Source of the DNA: Spirochaetia bacterium UBA5763
GTDB lineage: Bacteria; Spirochaetota; UBA4802; UBA5550
NCBI GenBank assembly: GCA_002418835.1
Contig: DIEX01000030.1
Location: 62,001-126,000, forward strand
Direction of reading: 5' to 3'
DNA length: 64,000 nt
In this document: positions 1 through 6,566 of the stretch, piece by piece
How the letters are laid out: the number at the start of each line of letters is the position of its first letter
Position numbering within the stretch: position 1 is the first letter of the stretch
The notes under the pieces: model-generated
Seen by the model: only the letters and a program-made list of their open reading frames with translations
What the model was told of the DNA's origin: nothing
The model's database searches: none
Translations under genes and position numbers: made by a program

Positions 1-225
1 AGACCACTCCCCGTCACCCTTTACCCATATACCGATGGGTTCCATCATACCTCTGCACACCGACATTCTGTCACCGGTCCGGAGGTCAACGTGCCTGCTC
101 CAGAGGCATTCCGGGCAGTGATTTCTGTTTAATGTACCGCTTTGAGCGGCAAAAACTCCGCTGCCGCATTTTCCGCAGATAAATGCATTGCTTTCATTTT
201 TATATGTATAATCAGTTCGCGACAT
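1..225 (-). CDS. RNHCP domain protein (3' end outside window)
   Basis: The N-terminal 75 codons of a small zinc-ribbon-like protein lie here and the rest runs off the left edge. The visible translation has CGKC near residues 17-20, the family signature RNHCPEC at 34-40, then LWSRHVD, and MMEPIGIW near 60-67. These are the diagnostic blocks of the RNHCP domain family, whose function is unknown; the paired Cys motifs suggest metal binding. The ATG at 225-223 is preceded by AGAGGAA at a normal spacing. The gene is divergent from the sigma-54 regulator at 621 and shares a 395-bp gap with it. Identification rests on the signature; no role can be assigned. Confidence 0.85.
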   Translation of the reverse strand, partial: MSRTDYTYKNESNAFICGKCGSGVFAAQSGTLNRNHCPECLWSRHVDLRTGDRMSVCRGMMEPIGIWVKGDGEWS

Positions 226-620
226 TGTATTCCTCTTAATAATAATTAAAAATATCAGAAACAGCAGTAATACAGAAAATTCTCTGTCTCTGTGCGGCAA
301 AATTAAAATTATGGAATATGATGACCTGCTCTGTGTACACAGAGTGCAATTAAAGGATAGACTCGAAGTGATAAAACGCGGGAAAAATTTTTAAAAAATA
401 AAATTCTGTCCGAAGTCAATCCCTGAGCAGGAACATCTCTCTAACAAAATCCAGCATAAAAACTCCTTTTAAATTGAATTAAGTAACAAGTGTAGAAAAA
501 GGTTCAAAATGTCAATAAATATAGTAAGTTACCTGCCATTTTATCATTACCGCGTTAAAACAGGTAAAAAAAATACCCCTTTTATCTTGATTTTTTAAAG
601 ACTCAAAGCATCATGTAACC
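226..620. other. Intergenic gap between divergent genes
   Basis: AT-rich non-coding stretch between the RNHCP gene and the sigma-54 regulator. It holds the perfect 16-bp palindrome at 329-344, listed separately, and no ORF with a convincing ribosome-binding site. I see no convincing sigma-70 or sigma-54 promoter here. Confidence 0.6.
329..344. promoter_or_regulatory. Perfect 16-bp palindrome, operator-like
   Basis: CTCTGTGTACACAGAG is a perfect two-fold palindrome with no spacer. It lies about 105 bp upstream of the RNHCP start and about 275 bp upstream of the sigma-54 regulator start. Symmetry and position suit a dimeric regulator site; the protein that binds it is unknown. There is no T-tract, so it is not a terminator. 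Confidence 0.4.
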
Positions 621-1931
621 ATGTTTAAAAAAAATCAGAAAAACATAATCCTGGACAGCATTGCAGACGGAGTATTCACAGTCGGCATGGACTTCAGGAT
701 TACATCAATAAACAGGGCTGCTGCTGAAATTCTCGGTATAGAAGAAGAGGAAGCCATAGGCAAACTCTGTTTTGAAATCTTCCACACCAGCATCTGCGAA
801 CACTCCTGTGCCCTGAAAGAGACAATGAGCACAGGGAGAAACATAATAAACAAAACAGTATATGTAGTAAACTCAAACGGTGAAAAAGTCCCCATCACAG
901 TCAGCACTGCCCTGCTGAGGGATGAAAAGGGTGAAATAATCGGCGGGGTGGAAACCTTCCGCGATATATCAACACTTGAAGCCCTGAGAAAAGAGATTGA
1001 ATCAGGATACACCCTTGAGGATATTGTAAGCAGAAGCAGGCACTTCAAGGAGCTCTTCGCGATAATGCCGGACATTGCCATAAGCGACAGCACTGTTCTT
1101 ATTGAAGGGGCAAGCGGCACAGGTAAGGAGCTTGTGGCGCGCGGAATCCACAACCTGAGCAGCAGAAAGGGTAAGCCCCTTGTGGCTATAAACTGCGCGG
1201 CAGTTCCGGATAACCTTCTGGAATCAGAACTATTCGGGTACAGGGCCGGAGCTTTCACCGATGCAAGAAAGGATAAACCGGGGAAGATAACCCTGGCTGA
1301 AAAGGGGACACTCTTCCTTGATGAAATCGGAGAAGTTTCCCCTGCTATCCAGGCAAAGCTCCTCCGCTTTATACAGGAGAGGGAATATGAACCTCTTGGC
1401 GGCACACATCCGCTCAAGGCTGATATAAGAATAATTGCTGCAACAAACAAAAATCTCATCCATGAAGTCAAAAACGGAAATTTCAGAGAGGATCTCTATT
1501 ACAGAATAAATGTAATCAATGTAAAACTCCCCACCCTCTCCGCAAGAAGAGAGGATATTCCTCTGCTTATTAATCATTTTATCAAAAAATTCAACAATCT
1601 TAAAGGGAGAAATATCGAAGGTGTCACTGACGAGGTAATGAACCTCCTGATGGATTACGGATTTCCGGGGAACGTAAGAGAGCTTGAAAACATAATTGAA
1701 CACGCATTTGTTCTGTGCCGCGATGTTTATATAGGGATAAACCATCTCCCTCACCATCTGCGAACTGCCGAAGCAATCCTGGACGAAAACCTTACACTTG
1801 ATGAGATTGAAAGAATTTATATTCAGCGCGCTCTTGATAAATTTAACGGAAACCGTTCTAAAGCTGCTGAATCATTGGGTATAGATCCCTCCACTTTATG
1901 GAGAAAAATGAAAAAGTTTACTCTCGATTGA
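621..1931 (+). CDS. PAS-domain sigma-54-dependent enhancer-binding regulator
   Basis: 436 aa. Residues about 8-118 form a PAS sensor with a Cys pair, C59 and C63 (ICEHSC), suggesting redox or metal sensing. A central AAA+ sigma-54 interaction domain follows: Walker A GASGTGKE at 163-170, the sigma-54 contact loop as GAFTDA at 210-215 (the usual form is GAFTGA), and Walker B LFLDEIGE at 231-238. A Fis-type helix-turn-helix ends the protein (NRSKAAESLGIDPSTLWRKMKK). Two sigma-54 promoters lie downstream, before the inositol-phosphate synthase gene and before the ORP operon. In Desulfovibrio the ORP operons are controlled by sigma-54 and a cognate regulator of this kind, so this is the likely activator. 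That link is inferred from context. Confidence 0.93.
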   Translation: MFKKNQKNIILDSIADGVFTVGMDFRITSINRAAAEILGIEEEEAIGKLCFEIFHTSICEHSCALKETMSTGRNIINKTVYVVNSNGEKVPITVSTALLRDEKGEIIGGVETFRDISTLEALRKEIESGYTLEDIVSRSRHFKELFAIMPDIAISDSTVLIEGASGTGKELVARGIHNLSSRKGKPLVAINCAAVPDNLLESELFGYRAGAFTDARKDKPGKITLAEKGTLFLDEIGEVSPAIQAKLLRFIQEREYEPLGGTHPLKADIRIIAATNKNLIHEVKNGNFREDLYYRINVINVKLPTLSARREDIPLLINHFIKKFNNLKGRNIEGVTDEVMNLLMDYGFPGNVRELENIIEHAFVLCRDVYIGINHLPHHLRTAEAILDENLTLDEIERIYIQRALDKFNGNRSKAAESLGIDPSTLWRKMKKFTLD

Positions 1932-1965
1932 AATTGTATTGATGATTTACATGGATTGGAATTTT

Positions 1966-2010
1966 ATGTCACACGTCAATATATGTAGTATTTTTGATAC
2001 AGTGAGACAT
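1966..2010. promoter_or_regulatory. Imperfect inverted repeat upstream of the synthase promoter
   Basis: ATGTCACAC at 1966-1974 is matched by GTGAGACAT at 2002-2010 (8 of 9 complementary positions, 27-bp spacer). It lies about 100-145 bp upstream of the sigma-54 -24 element, the usual place for activator sites. Binding is inferred only. Confidence 0.25.
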
Positions 2011-2067
2011 TTTAATTTATATTTTTATATTCTTTTTAAAGAGCTATTTTTTTAAAACAACAAAACA

Positions 2068-2082
2068 TCTGATTCAATCAGA
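2068..2082. promoter_or_regulatory. 15-bp palindrome near sigma-54 promoter
   Basis: TCTGATT-C-AATCAGA is a perfect inverted repeat with a one-base centre, ending 28 bp upstream of the -24 element. It could be a regulator site for the synthase gene. It differs from the ATTGCA-type sites before the ORP operon. Confidence 0.3.
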
Positions 2083-2110
2083 CTTTATTATTATAAAAAA
2101 ATATTCATTC

Positions 2111-2126
2111 TGGCACACAAATTGCA
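2111..2126 (+). promoter_or_regulatory. Sigma-54 promoter (-24/-12)
   Basis: TGGCAC at 2111-2116, five bases, then TTGCA at 2122-2126 matches the sigma-54 consensus exactly, with invariant GG and GC at the correct spacing. Predicted transcription start is near 2137, giving a leader of about 31 nt that contains the synthase ribosome-binding site (AGAAGGAG, 2152-2160). Confidence 0.85.
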
Positions 2127-2167
2127 TTATTAATAAATGCTAACATATTTATAGAAGGAGTCTTACA

Positions 2168-3487
2168 GTGGTATTAAAGAAAACCGAAATAAAAAAAGCC
2201 GAAGGAAAACTTGGCGTTATTATCCCCGGCCTTGGCGCGGTGAGTACAACATTCATCGCAGGAGTTATGATGATTCGTAAAGGGCTAAACAAGCCTGTTG
2301 GTTCATTGACCCAGATGGGAAAAATCAGGGTTGGAAAAGGTGACGATGCCAAAGATATCGATATTAAAGATTTTATTTCTCTCGTTAACCTTAAGGATAT
2401 GGAATTCGGCGGATGGGATATATTTGAAGACAGCGCCTATGAATCAGCAATGAACGCTCAGGTTCTCACAAAAGATGACCTGAATTCAGTTAAAGATGAG
2501 CTTTCAAAGATTAAACCATGGAAAGCAGTATTCAACAGAAAATTCGTTAAAAACCTTGACGGAAAATGGGTGAAAGAAGCTCCAACCTACTGGGATCTCG
2601 CTCAAATGGTTAAAGATGACATTAAAAAATTCAAAGAAGAGAAGAAACTCGACAGACTGGTTATGGTATGGTGCGGAAGTACCGAGATATACCAGCAGGT
2701 GGTTCCAGGCGTGCACGACACTCTTGCAAACTTTGAAAAAGCACTCAAAGAAAGCCACCCCTCTATCGCGCCCAGTATGATATATTGCTACGCAGCACTT
2801 GATATGGGTATCCCTTATGCCAACGGAGCGCCTAACCTCTGTAATGACATACCTGCTTTCTGGGAACTTGCTGACAAAAACAGAGTTCCAATGGGTGGTA
2901 AAGACTTTAAAAGCGGCCAGACATTCATGAAGACTCTCCTTGCACCGGGCCTCAAATCAAGAATGCTCGGCATGACAGGATGGTACTCAACAAACATACT
3001 TGGAAACAGGGACGGAGAAGTTCTTGATGATCCAGATTCATTCAAATCCAAGGAAGTAAGTAAACTTTCAGTTCTCGAACAGATACTTCAGCCTGATGAA
3101 TACCCGGATCTCTATAAGAATTTCTATCACAAGGTAACCATCAACTACTATCCTCCTCGCGGAGACAACAAAGAGGGATGGGACAACATAGACATCTTCG
3201 GATGGCTCGGGTACCCGATGCAGCTTAAAGTGAACTTCCTCTGCAGAGACTCAATACTTGCAGCACCGATAGTTCTTGACCTTGTTGTGTTCTTTGACCT
3301 TGCACAAAGAGCAGGGCTTACAGGAAACCAGGACTGGCTATCATTCTACTGGAAGAGCCCGATGCATACACCGGACGAAGCTCCTGAACACGATCTATTC
3401 GTTCAGCTTATGAAACTGAAAAATACTCTGAGATGGCTTATGGATGAAGCACCGGTTACTTATCTCGGTTCTGAAACATATAACTAA
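2168..3487 (+). CDS. ino1: Inositol-3-phosphate synthase
   Basis: 439 aa. Converts glucose 6-phosphate to myo-inositol 3-phosphate with NAD+ as internal redox cofactor, the first step towards inositol lipids or inositol-based solutes. The N-terminal IIPGLGAVSTT is the NAD-binding glycine loop. Conserved family blocks follow, including GGWDIFEDSAYESAM, ANGAPN, GGKDFKSGQT, STNILGNRDGE and VTINYYPPRGDNKEGWDNI. The start is GTG, chosen because AGAAGGAG sits 7 bases upstream. The gene is monocistronic, behind its own sigma-54 promoter and just downstream of the sigma-54 regulator. It converges on the peroxiredoxin gene with a palindromic repeat between them. Sigma-54 control of an inositol synthase is unusual. 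Confidence 0.93.
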   Translation: MVLKKTEIKKAEGKLGVIIPGLGAVSTTFIAGVMMIRKGLNKPVGSLTQMGKIRVGKGDDAKDIDIKDFISLVNLKDMEFGGWDIFEDSAYESAMNAQVLTKDDLNSVKDELSKIKPWKAVFNRKFVKNLDGKWVKEAPTYWDLAQMVKDDIKKFKEEKKLDRLVMVWCGSTEIYQQVVPGVHDTLANFEKALKESHPSIAPSMIYCYAALDMGIPYANGAPNLCNDIPAFWELADKNRVPMGGKDFKSGQTFMKTLLAPGLKSRMLGMTGWYSTNILGNRDGEVLDDPDSFKSKEVSKLSVLEQILQPDEYPDLYKNFYHKVTINYYPPRGDNKEGWDNIDIFGWLGYPMQLKVNFLCRDSILAAPIVLDLVVFFDLAQRAGLTGNQDWLSFYWKSPMHTPDEAPEHDLFVQLMKLKNTLRWLMDEAPVTYLGSETYN

Positions 3488-3504
3488 AATAATTTTATCT
3501 TAAC

Positions 3505-3676
3505 AAAAAAGGCTGACTTAAAAAGTAATTTCTTTGTCATACCGGCTGTAGCGAAGCGAAATGCCGGTATCTCATACAGTTGATTCAACCAAGAGATTCC
3601 GGTATTTGCACGAATTGAAGTTGCAAAACCGGAATGACAAAAACAGGGAAATCTGACTTTTTAGACAGCCTTTTTT
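3505..3676. repeat. Palindromic miniature element, GTCATaCCGG family, copy 1
   Basis: The core 3536-3638 begins GTCATACCGG and ends CCGGAATGAC, with internal inverted CCGGTAT and ATTCCGGTAT arms. It is flanked by outer inverted repeats: AAAAAAGGCTGACTTAAAAAGT on the left (3505 onward) and a matching ACTTTTTAGACAGCC plus T-run on the right (to 3676). Related copies lie at 22639, 28660 and 39592. The outer arms followed by T-runs could terminate both convergent neighbours. No coding capacity, so at most a non-autonomous element. Confidence 0.75.
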
Positions 3677-3702
3677 ATTTATATCAATCTCTGAAGGTTA
3701 TG

Positions 3703-4428
3703 CTAATCATCCTCCATCTCTATCTTCCAGACTTCCCATACTTTACCCACAAGATCCGGCCCTGGTTTAAGTGTCATCTTACCCGGCCTCCATCCTGATG
3801 GAGTAGCTTCAGTCCCCTTGCTGTTTCTCACGTGCTGGAATGCCTGTATCTGCCTGATTGTCTCTTTCACATTACGGCCAACCGGCGGAGTGAGTACCTC
3901 GTATCCCTGGATTATTCCGTCTGGATCTATTATGAATCTCCCCCTTGTCTCAACTCCTCCAACCTCATCATAGATACCGTAAACAGTACCCACTTTACCG
4001 CCTGCATCAGAGAGCATGGGGAACGGAACTCCCCCCTTAACCATCTTTGACAACTCATTGTCATTCCACATCTTGTGAACAAAAATACTGTCAACGCTCA
4101 TTGAAAAAACTTCCACACCGAGTTTCTGAAATTCAGGATATTTACCGGCAACTGCCGATACCTCGGTTGCTCAAACAAAGGTGAAATCACCGGGATAGAA
4201 ACAGAGTACAACCCATTTCCCTAAATGATCTGAAAGCTTCATGTTAATAAATTTGCCGTTGTGATACGCAGGCGCTGTAAAATCGGGCGCCTTCTGCCCT
4301 ACCTTGATCATGGGTACCCCCTTCTCAGTTTTTTTCTCCTCCGGGCCACCTGTAATAACAGGCTTTTTCTCTTCATCAGAAGATGCGCCCACAGGACGCG
4401 CGCAGCCTACTTTTAGTTCTTCAGGCAT
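3703..4428 (-). CDS. AhpC-type peroxiredoxin, candidate selenoprotein (in-frame UGA)
   Basis: One reading frame of 241 residues read through a single TGA at 4173-4171. That TGA replaces the peroxidatic Cys: upstream is FYPGDFTFV and downstream ATEVSAVAGKYPEF, where typical AhpC proteins have FTFVCPTE. Homology continues without frameshift through FSMSVDS, FPMLSDAGGKVG, RGRFIIDPDG and WRPGKMTLKP. The mRNA after the UGA can fold a 6-bp stem with loop AGUU beginning 18 nt past the codon, within the bacterial SECIS range. The C-terminal motif reads EATPSGWRPG where 2-Cys enzymes have a resolving Cys (EVCPANW), so that Cys is absent here. An N-terminal extension of about 40 residues carries C9. 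The likely role is peroxide reduction. Selenocysteine use is inferred; a nonsense mutation is the alternative. Confidence 0.88.
4144..4159 (-). promoter_or_regulatory. Putative bacterial SECIS stem-loop
   Basis: On the minus strand AUCGGC, loop AGUU, GCCGGU forms a 6-bp stem with one G-U pair. The apical loop starts 18 nt after the in-frame UGA and has G as its second base, matching known bacterial SECIS rules for spacing and loop. It lies inside the coding frame, as expected for bacteria. Confidence 0.6.
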
Positions 4429-4571
4429 TATTTACCTCCGGATTAAATTTCTTCTCATGAATGTAATGCACATCATGAATTATCAACAATATAGATGCTC
4501 TTACTGTTTTTTCATAATCTTTTTTAATAAATATACAAAATAAAAATTCTGGCATGATTTCGCTCTTCATC

Positions 4572-4618
4572 ATTGCATATTGCATAAAACATCATTCAGG
4601 AGTATTGCAGAATGCAAT
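4572..4618. promoter_or_regulatory. Two ATTGCA-N3-TGCAAT-like sites, candidate activator sites
   Basis: ATTGCA-TAT-TGCATA at 4572-4586 and the perfect inverted repeat ATTGCA-GAA-TGCAAT at 4604-4618. Their centres are 32 bp apart, close to three helical turns, and they lie about 180-225 bp upstream of the sigma-54 -24 element. Arrangement and distance are typical of enhancer-binding-protein sites. Binding by the regulator encoded at 621 is inferred. Confidence 0.5.
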
Positions 4619-4797
4619 GAAACTTTTATAAAAAAGCCGAATCAGCCATCTCACAGAAGTAAAATAAACATCAGAAGAACCACATAAACACCGGATAACT
4701 TCATTTTTCTCTGACAACACACTTTATTAAGGACAAATAGCTCTCAAAAACTTTTTTATTTATAGATTCAATAACTTATTCCCTTGGTTTTACATTA

Positions 4798-4813
4798 TGG
4801 CACAATTACTGCA
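4798..4813 (+). promoter_or_regulatory. Sigma-54 promoter of the ORP operon
   Basis: TGGCAC at 4798-4803, five bases, then CTGCA at 4809-4813, with GG and GC at the required spacing. Predicted transcription start is near 4824, only about 2 nt before the first start codon at 4826, so the message would be almost leaderless. ORP operons of Desulfovibrio are also sigma-54 dependent. Confidence 0.82.
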
Positions 4814-4825
4814 TAATATAATATT

Positions 4826-5248
4826 ATGAATAATGAACTTATAGCAATACCGGTATTCCAGGAGCGTATATCCCCTCTTCTTGATGAAGCCAGACGGTTT
4901 GCGCTTTATGAGATCTCTGACGGAATAATAACTCAGAAAATTATACTGAATGTTGACCTTGAAACTGACGCGCTGAGGATATGCAAACTGAAAGATATGG
5001 GTGTAACAGCCCTGATTAGCGGTGCTGTGAGCGGTTACCTTTCACGATTTATAGTAGAAAAGGGATTAAGACATTATCCCTGGGTAAATGGTGATGTTGA
5101 TGAAGTTGTGGAGTCATATATCAAAGGGGGTTTGGCAGAATGTTTTGGCGGTAAGAGGAGATGCGAAGGGGGACGCAGGCGAAAATGCTGTATCAACTAT
5201 AACAATGAAACTTTAATAAATAATATCGATAAGGAGAATAAAGAATGA
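4826..5248 (+). CDS. NifX/NifB-type metal-cluster protein with Cys-rich tail (ORP operon)
   Basis: 140 aa, dinitrogenase Fe-Mo-cofactor family fold. The N-terminus has the family pattern IAIPVFQERISPLLDEARRF and the middle has TALISGAVSGYLSRF. The tail carries CFGGKRRCEGGRRRKCC near 111-127, a likely metal ligand set. First gene of the operon, comparable in size and place to the DVU2107-type protein next to orange protein in Desulfovibrio. There is no Shine-Dalgarno before the ATG, and the sigma-54 start is predicted about 2 nt upstream, suggesting leaderless translation. Its stop overlaps the start of the next gene (ATGA), so the two are probably co-translated. Exact role unknown. Confidence 0.85.
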   Translation: MNNELIAIPVFQERISPLLDEARRFALYEISDGIITQKIILNVDLETDALRICKLKDMGVTALISGAVSGYLSRFIVEKGLRHYPWVNGDVDEVVESYIKGGLAECFGGKRRCEGGRRRKCCINYNNETLINNIDKENKE

Positions 5249-5604
5249 AAATTGCAATATCTGCAGAGGGAACGGAGCTCACTGATAAAATGGACACACG
5301 TTTCGGAAGAGCAGGAGGATTCATTATATATGACACTGAATCAGGCAAAGCCGATTATATTGACAACAAACAGAATCTTGAGTCTGCACAGGGCGCAGGT
5401 ATTCAGTCTGCAAAAACAGTAATTGATGCCGGTGCGGAAGCATTAATCACAGGGAATGTCGGCCCTAAAGCATTTACAGCTCTTAACAGCTCAAAAATTG
5501 ATATATATCTCTTCAACGGCGGAACCATCAACGATGCAATAGCAGCTTTTAAAGATGGTAAACTTGAGAAATCATCAGATGCAAATGTTGAAGGTCACTG
5601 GTAA
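5245..5604 (+). CDS. orp: Orange protein (ORP)-like NifX-family protein
   Basis: 119 aa, single NifX-type domain. It starts MKIAISAEGTELTDKMDTRFGRAGGFIIYD, the typical N-terminus of orange proteins, and has the glycine-rich ALITGNVGPKAFTAL block near 70-86. Orange protein from Desulfovibrio binds a mixed molybdenum-copper sulfide cluster and acts with ATPases in a complex linked to cell division. Here the gene overlaps its upstream neighbour by 4 bp and is followed by a stem-loop with a T-run (5625-5686), which may make it more abundant than downstream products. The family is secure; the specific orange-protein function is inferred from length, operon and promoter type. Confidence 0.82.
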   Translation: MKIAISAEGTELTDKMDTRFGRAGGFIIYDTESGKADYIDNKQNLESAQGAGIQSAKTVIDAGAEALITGNVGPKAFTALNSSKIDIYLFNGGTINDAIAAFKDGKLEKSSDANVEGHW

Positions 5605-5624
5605 GCAATTCTCACCCGTTTATC

Positions 5625-5686
5625 GGAGAGCCGGAAACATAATATATTGGAGCGAGATCTTTGATACCGGCTCTCCAATTTTTTAA
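5625..5686 (+). terminator. Stem-loop with T-run inside the ORP operon
   Basis: GGAGAGCCGG (5625-5634) pairs perfectly with CCGGCTCTCC (5667-5676), followed by AATTTTTTAAAA. The 32-nt loop is long. It lies between the orp gene and the metallo-hydrolase, so it may act as a partial terminator or 3' stabiliser of the two-gene message. Confidence 0.6.
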
Positions 5687-5705
5687 AAATTAAACAGGGA
5701 TAATA

Positions 5706-6542
5706 ATGATAAAAAGAGTAACAGTAATCTGCGAAAACAGCGTACAGACATCGGTTTCGGTCATAGGCGAACACGGGCTATCTTTCTATATAGAAGATGA
5801 TAATGGAGCCACAGTTTTTGACACAGGGCAGGGCCTGGGTTTCATGAACAACATGAAAATATTAGGGAAGAGCTTCTCAGCGGTAGAGAGGATTATTCTG
5901 AGCCACGGACATTATGATCACACAGGGGGGCTTCTCCCGTTATTAAAGGAGCGCAAGGAGAAGACACCGGTTTATCTGCACCCTTCAGCTTTTTTTGAAA
6001 AAGGCGCTCTACTGCCGGACGGTAGCATGAGAAACATCGGCTTCCAGTTTGCGAAAGATGAGTATGAAAAAAACGGCGCTGAATTCAAGGAGATTTCCGG
6101 CTTCACAAAGATCACTGATTCAATAGCTGCAATCTCGGAAGTGAAGCACCCTGACGGCTGGAGAGCATGGGACACAAGACTTATGCGGAATAAAGATGAT
6201 AAAATTACGGCAGATCCCTTTGAGGATGATCTATCACTTATTCTTGAAACACCATCCGGGCCGGTTGTACTTCTGGGGTGCGCACATGCGGGTATAATTG
6301 AAATTCTGGATAGTTTATCAGAAAAAACAGGATATAAGAGTTTTCATGCTGTTATCGGAGGGACTCATCTCGATTCCGCTCCGGCAGAATATGTTGACAG
6401 ATCCATTGATGTTTTAAGAAGTTACAACGTGGAAAAGGTTGCAGTGTCCCATTGCACAGGGTTAAGGGTTGCCGCACGTTTTGCCAGCGAATTCAGGGAA
6501 AAATTTATAAATGCCTCTGTGGGGAAACTCTTTGAATTCTGA
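5706..6542 (+). CDS. MBL-fold metallo-hydrolase (ORP operon)
   Basis: 278 aa. The metal-binding motif SHGHYDHTGG spans residues 66-75 (ligands H67, H69, D71, H72), with further conserved histidines in GCAHAG, GGTHLD and SHCTG. The pattern matches the metallo-beta-lactamase subfamily annotated as dihydropteridine/beta-RFAP-synthase-related hydrolases, often found beside NifX-type and MinD-type genes in anaerobes. The substrate is unknown. The ATG follows CAGGGA at normal spacing. It is third in the operon, 24 bp ahead of the radical-SAM gene. A role in maturing or handling the ORP metal cluster is guesswork from context. Confidence 0.85.
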   Translation: MIKRVTVICENSVQTSVSVIGEHGLSFYIEDDNGATVFDTGQGLGFMNNMKILGKSFSAVERIILSHGHYDHTGGLLPLLKERKEKTPVYLHPSAFFEKGALLPDGSMRNIGFQFAKDEYEKNGAEFKEISGFTKITDSIAAISEVKHPDGWRAWDTRLMRNKDDKITADPFEDDLSLILETPSGPVVLLGCAHAGIIEILDSLSEKTGYKSFHAVIGGTHLDSAPAEYVDRSIDVLRSYNVEKVAVSHCTGLRVAARFASEFREKFINASVGKLFEF

Positions 6543-6566
6543 TACATCAGGACGGAGATATATGCC

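Larger units (their letters stand above)
4429..4825. other. Divergent regulatory gap before the ORP operon
   Basis: A 397-bp AT-rich gap between the divergent peroxiredoxin and ORP genes. It contains paired ATTGCA-type sites (4572-4618) and the sigma-54 promoter (4798-4813), both listed separately. No coding frame is convincing. Confidence 0.7.

Noticed and set aside
635..1757. Long minus-strand frames opposite the sigma-54 regulator
   Set aside because: Complement of a strongly conserved gene; no ribosome-binding sites and no recognisable protein.
3703..4428. Two separate truncated genes or a frameshifted pseudogene
   Set aside because: Both halves are in one frame, the single TGA replaces the catalytic Cys, and downstream homology is intact, which favours selenocysteine over decay.
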